Made by a program: the position numbers and the translations under genes. Under the pieces are notes generated by a model, which saw only the letters and a program-made list of their open reading frames with translations, did no database searches and was not told where the DNA came from. 6,898 bases of DNA from Pseudomonadota bacterium (lineage in GTDB: Bacteria; Pseudomonadota; Gammaproteobacteria; Burkholderiales; Rhodocyclaceae): positions 1-6,898 of the forward strand of contig JAEWVQ010000131.1 in assembly GCA_023459095.1 (NCBI GenBank), read 5' to 3'. The first letter of the stretch is position 1. Every line of letters starts with the position of its first letter. Positions 4,852-6,898 of this stretch are shown piece by piece.

Positions 4852-6898
4852 ATGCCGCCGTCGCAACCGCCCACCGCCTTCGCCCCCACCACCGGCCTTC
4901 CCGCCCTGGATGCGGTATTCCACGGCGTGGCACGCGGCGACAACATCGTGTGGCAGGTCCAGACCGTGGACGACTACGCCGCTCTGGTACGCCCTTATGC
5001 CGCGGCGGCGGCCGGACAGCGGCGGCGGCTGATCTACTTCCGCTTCGCCGCCCACCCGCCGCTGCTCGACGCCACCGCCGGCGATGGCCGCAGCGGCGCC
5101 GAGATCCACCACCCGCGGCCGCAGGACGGCTTCGAGGCCTTCGTCGACCAGGTGCACCGCGTGATCGAGGACGTCGGCCGCGAGGCCATGTACGTGTTCG
5201 ACTGCCTATCCGAACTCGCCGAGGCCTGGCAGTCGGACCGCATGATGGCGAACTTCTTCCGCCTCACCTGCCCGCGCCTGTTCGACCTCGACACCGTCAC
5301 CTACTTCGGCGTACTGCGCAACACCCACGCACGCCCGGCAATGGCGGTGATCACCGACACCACGCAGTTCCTGCTCGACGTGTTCCGTTGCCGCGAACGC
5401 CTCTACCTGCGCCCGATCAAGGTCCGCCACGACTCCGGCGCGGCGATGAACCTGATCCACGCCTGGGACGACGGCGACCGCTTCCGCGCGGTGGCCGACA
5501 GCGGCACGGTGGCCGAAATCCTCGCCGGTTCGGAGTGGCCGGGGCTGGACGACGGGCTCTTCGTCGGCCACTGGCAGCGCGATTTCGCCGCCGCGCGCGC
5601 GCTGCTCGCCCGGCGCCGCGCCGGTCGGCCGCAGGAGGACGAGGAAAACGCCGCCTTCGAACGCCTCGCGCCGCGCCTGCTGCCGCACGATGCGGCGATG
5701 GCGCCGCTGATCCGCCGCTACCTGAGCCTGGCCGACCTCGTCGCCATCCGCGACCGCATGATCGGCATCGGCTCGATCGGCGGCAAGGCGCTGGGCATGC
5801 TGCTCGCACGCGCGATCCTGCGCCGCGACGCCCCGGAACTGCATGCGCGTCTGGAGGCGCACGACTCCTTTCATGTCGGCACCGTGGTGTTCGACACCTT
5901 TCTGGTGCACAACGGCCTGTGGTGGATACGCCGCCGCCAGCGCGACCCGGCCACCTTTCTGAGCCAGCTCGACGAGGCGCGCATGCGCATCGTGCACGGC
6001 GAATTCCCCGCCGAAACCCTGCACCAGTTCGAGGGCATGCTCGACTACTTCGGCGAGTGGCCGTTCATCGTGCGCTCCAGCTCGCTGCTGGAGGACCGCT
6101 ACGGCAATGCCTTCGCCGGCCAGTACGACAGCGTGTTCTGCGTAAACCAGGGCGACCGTGGCGAGCGCCTGGCCGCGCTGCTCGACGCCGTGCGTCAGGT
6201 CTATGCCAGCGCGCTCGCCGAGCCGGCGCTGCGCTATCGCCAGCGCCGCGGCCTGCTCGAAGTCGAGGAGCAGATGGCGCTGCTCATCATGCGCGTCTCC
6301 GGCACCGCGGGCACGCGCTACTTCCACCCGCACGCCGCCGGCGTCGGCCTGTCGCTGAATCCCTACCCGTGGAATCCGCGCATCGACCGCCAGGCCGGCG
6401 TGGTGCGCCTGGTCGCCGGCCTGGGCACGCGCGCGGTCGACCGCGCCGACGACGACTACACCCGGCTGGTCGCGCTCAACGCCCCGGAGCTGCGTCCGGA
6501 AACCAGCTTCGGCGAGATCGCCCGCCACAGCCAGCGCCGCATGGACACGCTGGATCTGCAGCAGAACCGTGTGGTGAGCGGCCCCTACGCCGAGTTCGTG
6601 CGCGACCAGGCCGGCTTTCCGCTCGACTTGTTCACCGCGCAGGAGGCGCCGGATCGCCCGCGCTTCCTGACCTTCGACCGCCTGCTCGCGGCCACGCCGT
6701 TCGCCGACGACATGCGCCGTCTGCTCGCCTGCCTGCACGCCGCCTACGCCCATGCGGTGGAAATCGAATTCGCCCTCAACGTCGAAGACGCCCCGGCGGG
6801 CGAGCGCTACCGCCTCAACCTGCTGCAGTGCCGGCCGCTGCAGATGCGCGCCGCCGACGGCGGCCCCGCGCCGACGCCGCCCGCCGGCGCGCCGCGCC
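4852..6898 (+). CDS. KaiC-like domain fused to PEP synthase/PPDK-type ATP-grasp domain (3' end outside window)
   Basis: The first 682 codons are present and no stop occurs before the window edge. Residues 13-195 resemble a KaiC/RecA-like ATPase: TTGLPALDAVFHGVARGD, a strand RRLIYFRF (58-65), a Walker-B-like YVFDCLSEL (114-122), and late strands near 163-168 and 184-191. The Walker A loop expected after GDNIVWQV (29-36) is missing, so this half is probably a non-catalytic pseudo-ATPase. Residues 291-664 match the PEP/pyruvate-binding ATP-grasp domain: MIGIGSIGGKALGM with Lys312, FIVRSSSLLEDR with Arg408, FAGQYDSVF (421-429), VEIEFALN with Glu639, and NLLQCRPLQ with Gln659. These are the nucleotide-binding positions of PPDK/PEP synthase. 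A Pro/Ala-rich linker begins at about 671. No phosphohistidine or PEP-binding domain is seen yet. Automatic pipelines may call it PEP synthase; its real role is unknown. Confidence 0.85.
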   Translation, partial: MPPSQPPTAFAPTTGLPALDAVFHGVARGDNIVWQVQTVDDYAALVRPYAAAAAGQRRRLIYFRFAAHPPLLDATAGDGRSGAEIHHPRPQDGFEAFVDQVHRVIEDVGREAMYVFDCLSELAEAWQSDRMMANFFRLTCPRLFDLDTVTYFGVLRNTHARPAMAVITDTTQFLLDVFRCRERLYLRPIKVRHDSGAAMNLIHAWDDGDRFRAVADSGTVAEILAGSEWPGLDDGLFVGHWQRDFAAARALLARRRAGRPQEDEENAAFERLAPRLLPHDAAMAPLIRRYLSLADLVAIRDRMIGIGSIGGKALGMLLARAILRRDAPELHARLEAHDSFHVGTVVFDTFLVHNGLWWIRRRQRDPATFLSQLDEARMRIVHGEFPAETLHQFEGMLDYFGEWPFIVRSSSLLEDRYGNAFAGQYDSVFCVNQGDRGERLAALLDAVRQVYASALAEPALRYRQRRGLLEVEEQMALLIMRVSGTAGTRYFHPHAAGVGLSLNPYPWNPRIDRQAGVVRLVAGLGTRAVDRADDDYTRLVALNAPELRPETSFGEIARHSQRRMDTLDLQQNRVVSGPYAEFVRDQAGFPLDLFTAQEAPDRPRFLTFDRLLAATPFADDMRRLLACLHAAYAHAVEIEFALNVEDAPAGERYRLNLLQCRPLQMRAADGGPAPTPPAGAPR

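Noticed and set aside
5206..6753. Minus-strand open frame of 515 codons
   Set aside because: It lies wholly antisense to the ATP-grasp gene, whose conserved motifs run across the same bases. Its translation is rich in Val, Ala, Arg, Gly, Gln and His with no recognisable motif, as expected for a complementary shadow in high-GC3 DNA.

Overview
The window is uniformly GC-rich, with strong C/G preference at third codon positions and Shine-Dalgarno-led genes. This points to a Pseudomonadota chromosome. The protein set (a TrpX-type ABC importer, membrane urate oxidase PuuD with a cytochrome c tail, and a 5-hydroxyisourate hydrolase) would suit a betaproteobacterium such as a Rhodocyclales relative, or a Pseudomonas-like gammaproteobacterium. 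The order is inference only. All six genes read on the + strand, and no RNA genes, IS elements or CRISPR arrays were seen.

Region 1 (161-2909) is a complete three-gene ABC importer of the COG2984/COG4120/COG1101 type: a secreted substrate-binding protein, a LivH/RbsC-like permease, and an ATPase with all canonical motifs. Permease and ATPase are 2 nt apart. The binding-protein gene is separated from them by a very strong GC hairpin (1147-1184), which could set a higher level of binding protein than of membrane components. The substrate cannot be read from sequence; streptococcal relatives (TrpXYZ) take up tryptophan.

Region 2 (3128-4684) is a two-gene urate catabolic unit, uraH then puuD, with a 3-nt gap. 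PuuD oxidises urate to 5-hydroxyisourate at the membrane and passes electrons to cytochrome c. UraH hydrolyses 5-hydroxyisourate to OHCU. The next enzyme, OHCU decarboxylase (UraD), is not in the window.

Region 3 (4852 to the window end) is the 5' 682 codons of a large, unusual protein. An N-terminal KaiC/RecA-like domain appears to have lost its Walker A loop. It is fused to a PEP-synthase/pyruvate-phosphate-dikinase-type ATP-grasp domain that keeps its key nucleotide-binding residues. The gene continues past the window after a Pro/Ala-rich linker, so the presence of a phosphohistidine or PEP-binding domain is unknown. This is the least understood item here and the best candidate for something undescribed.
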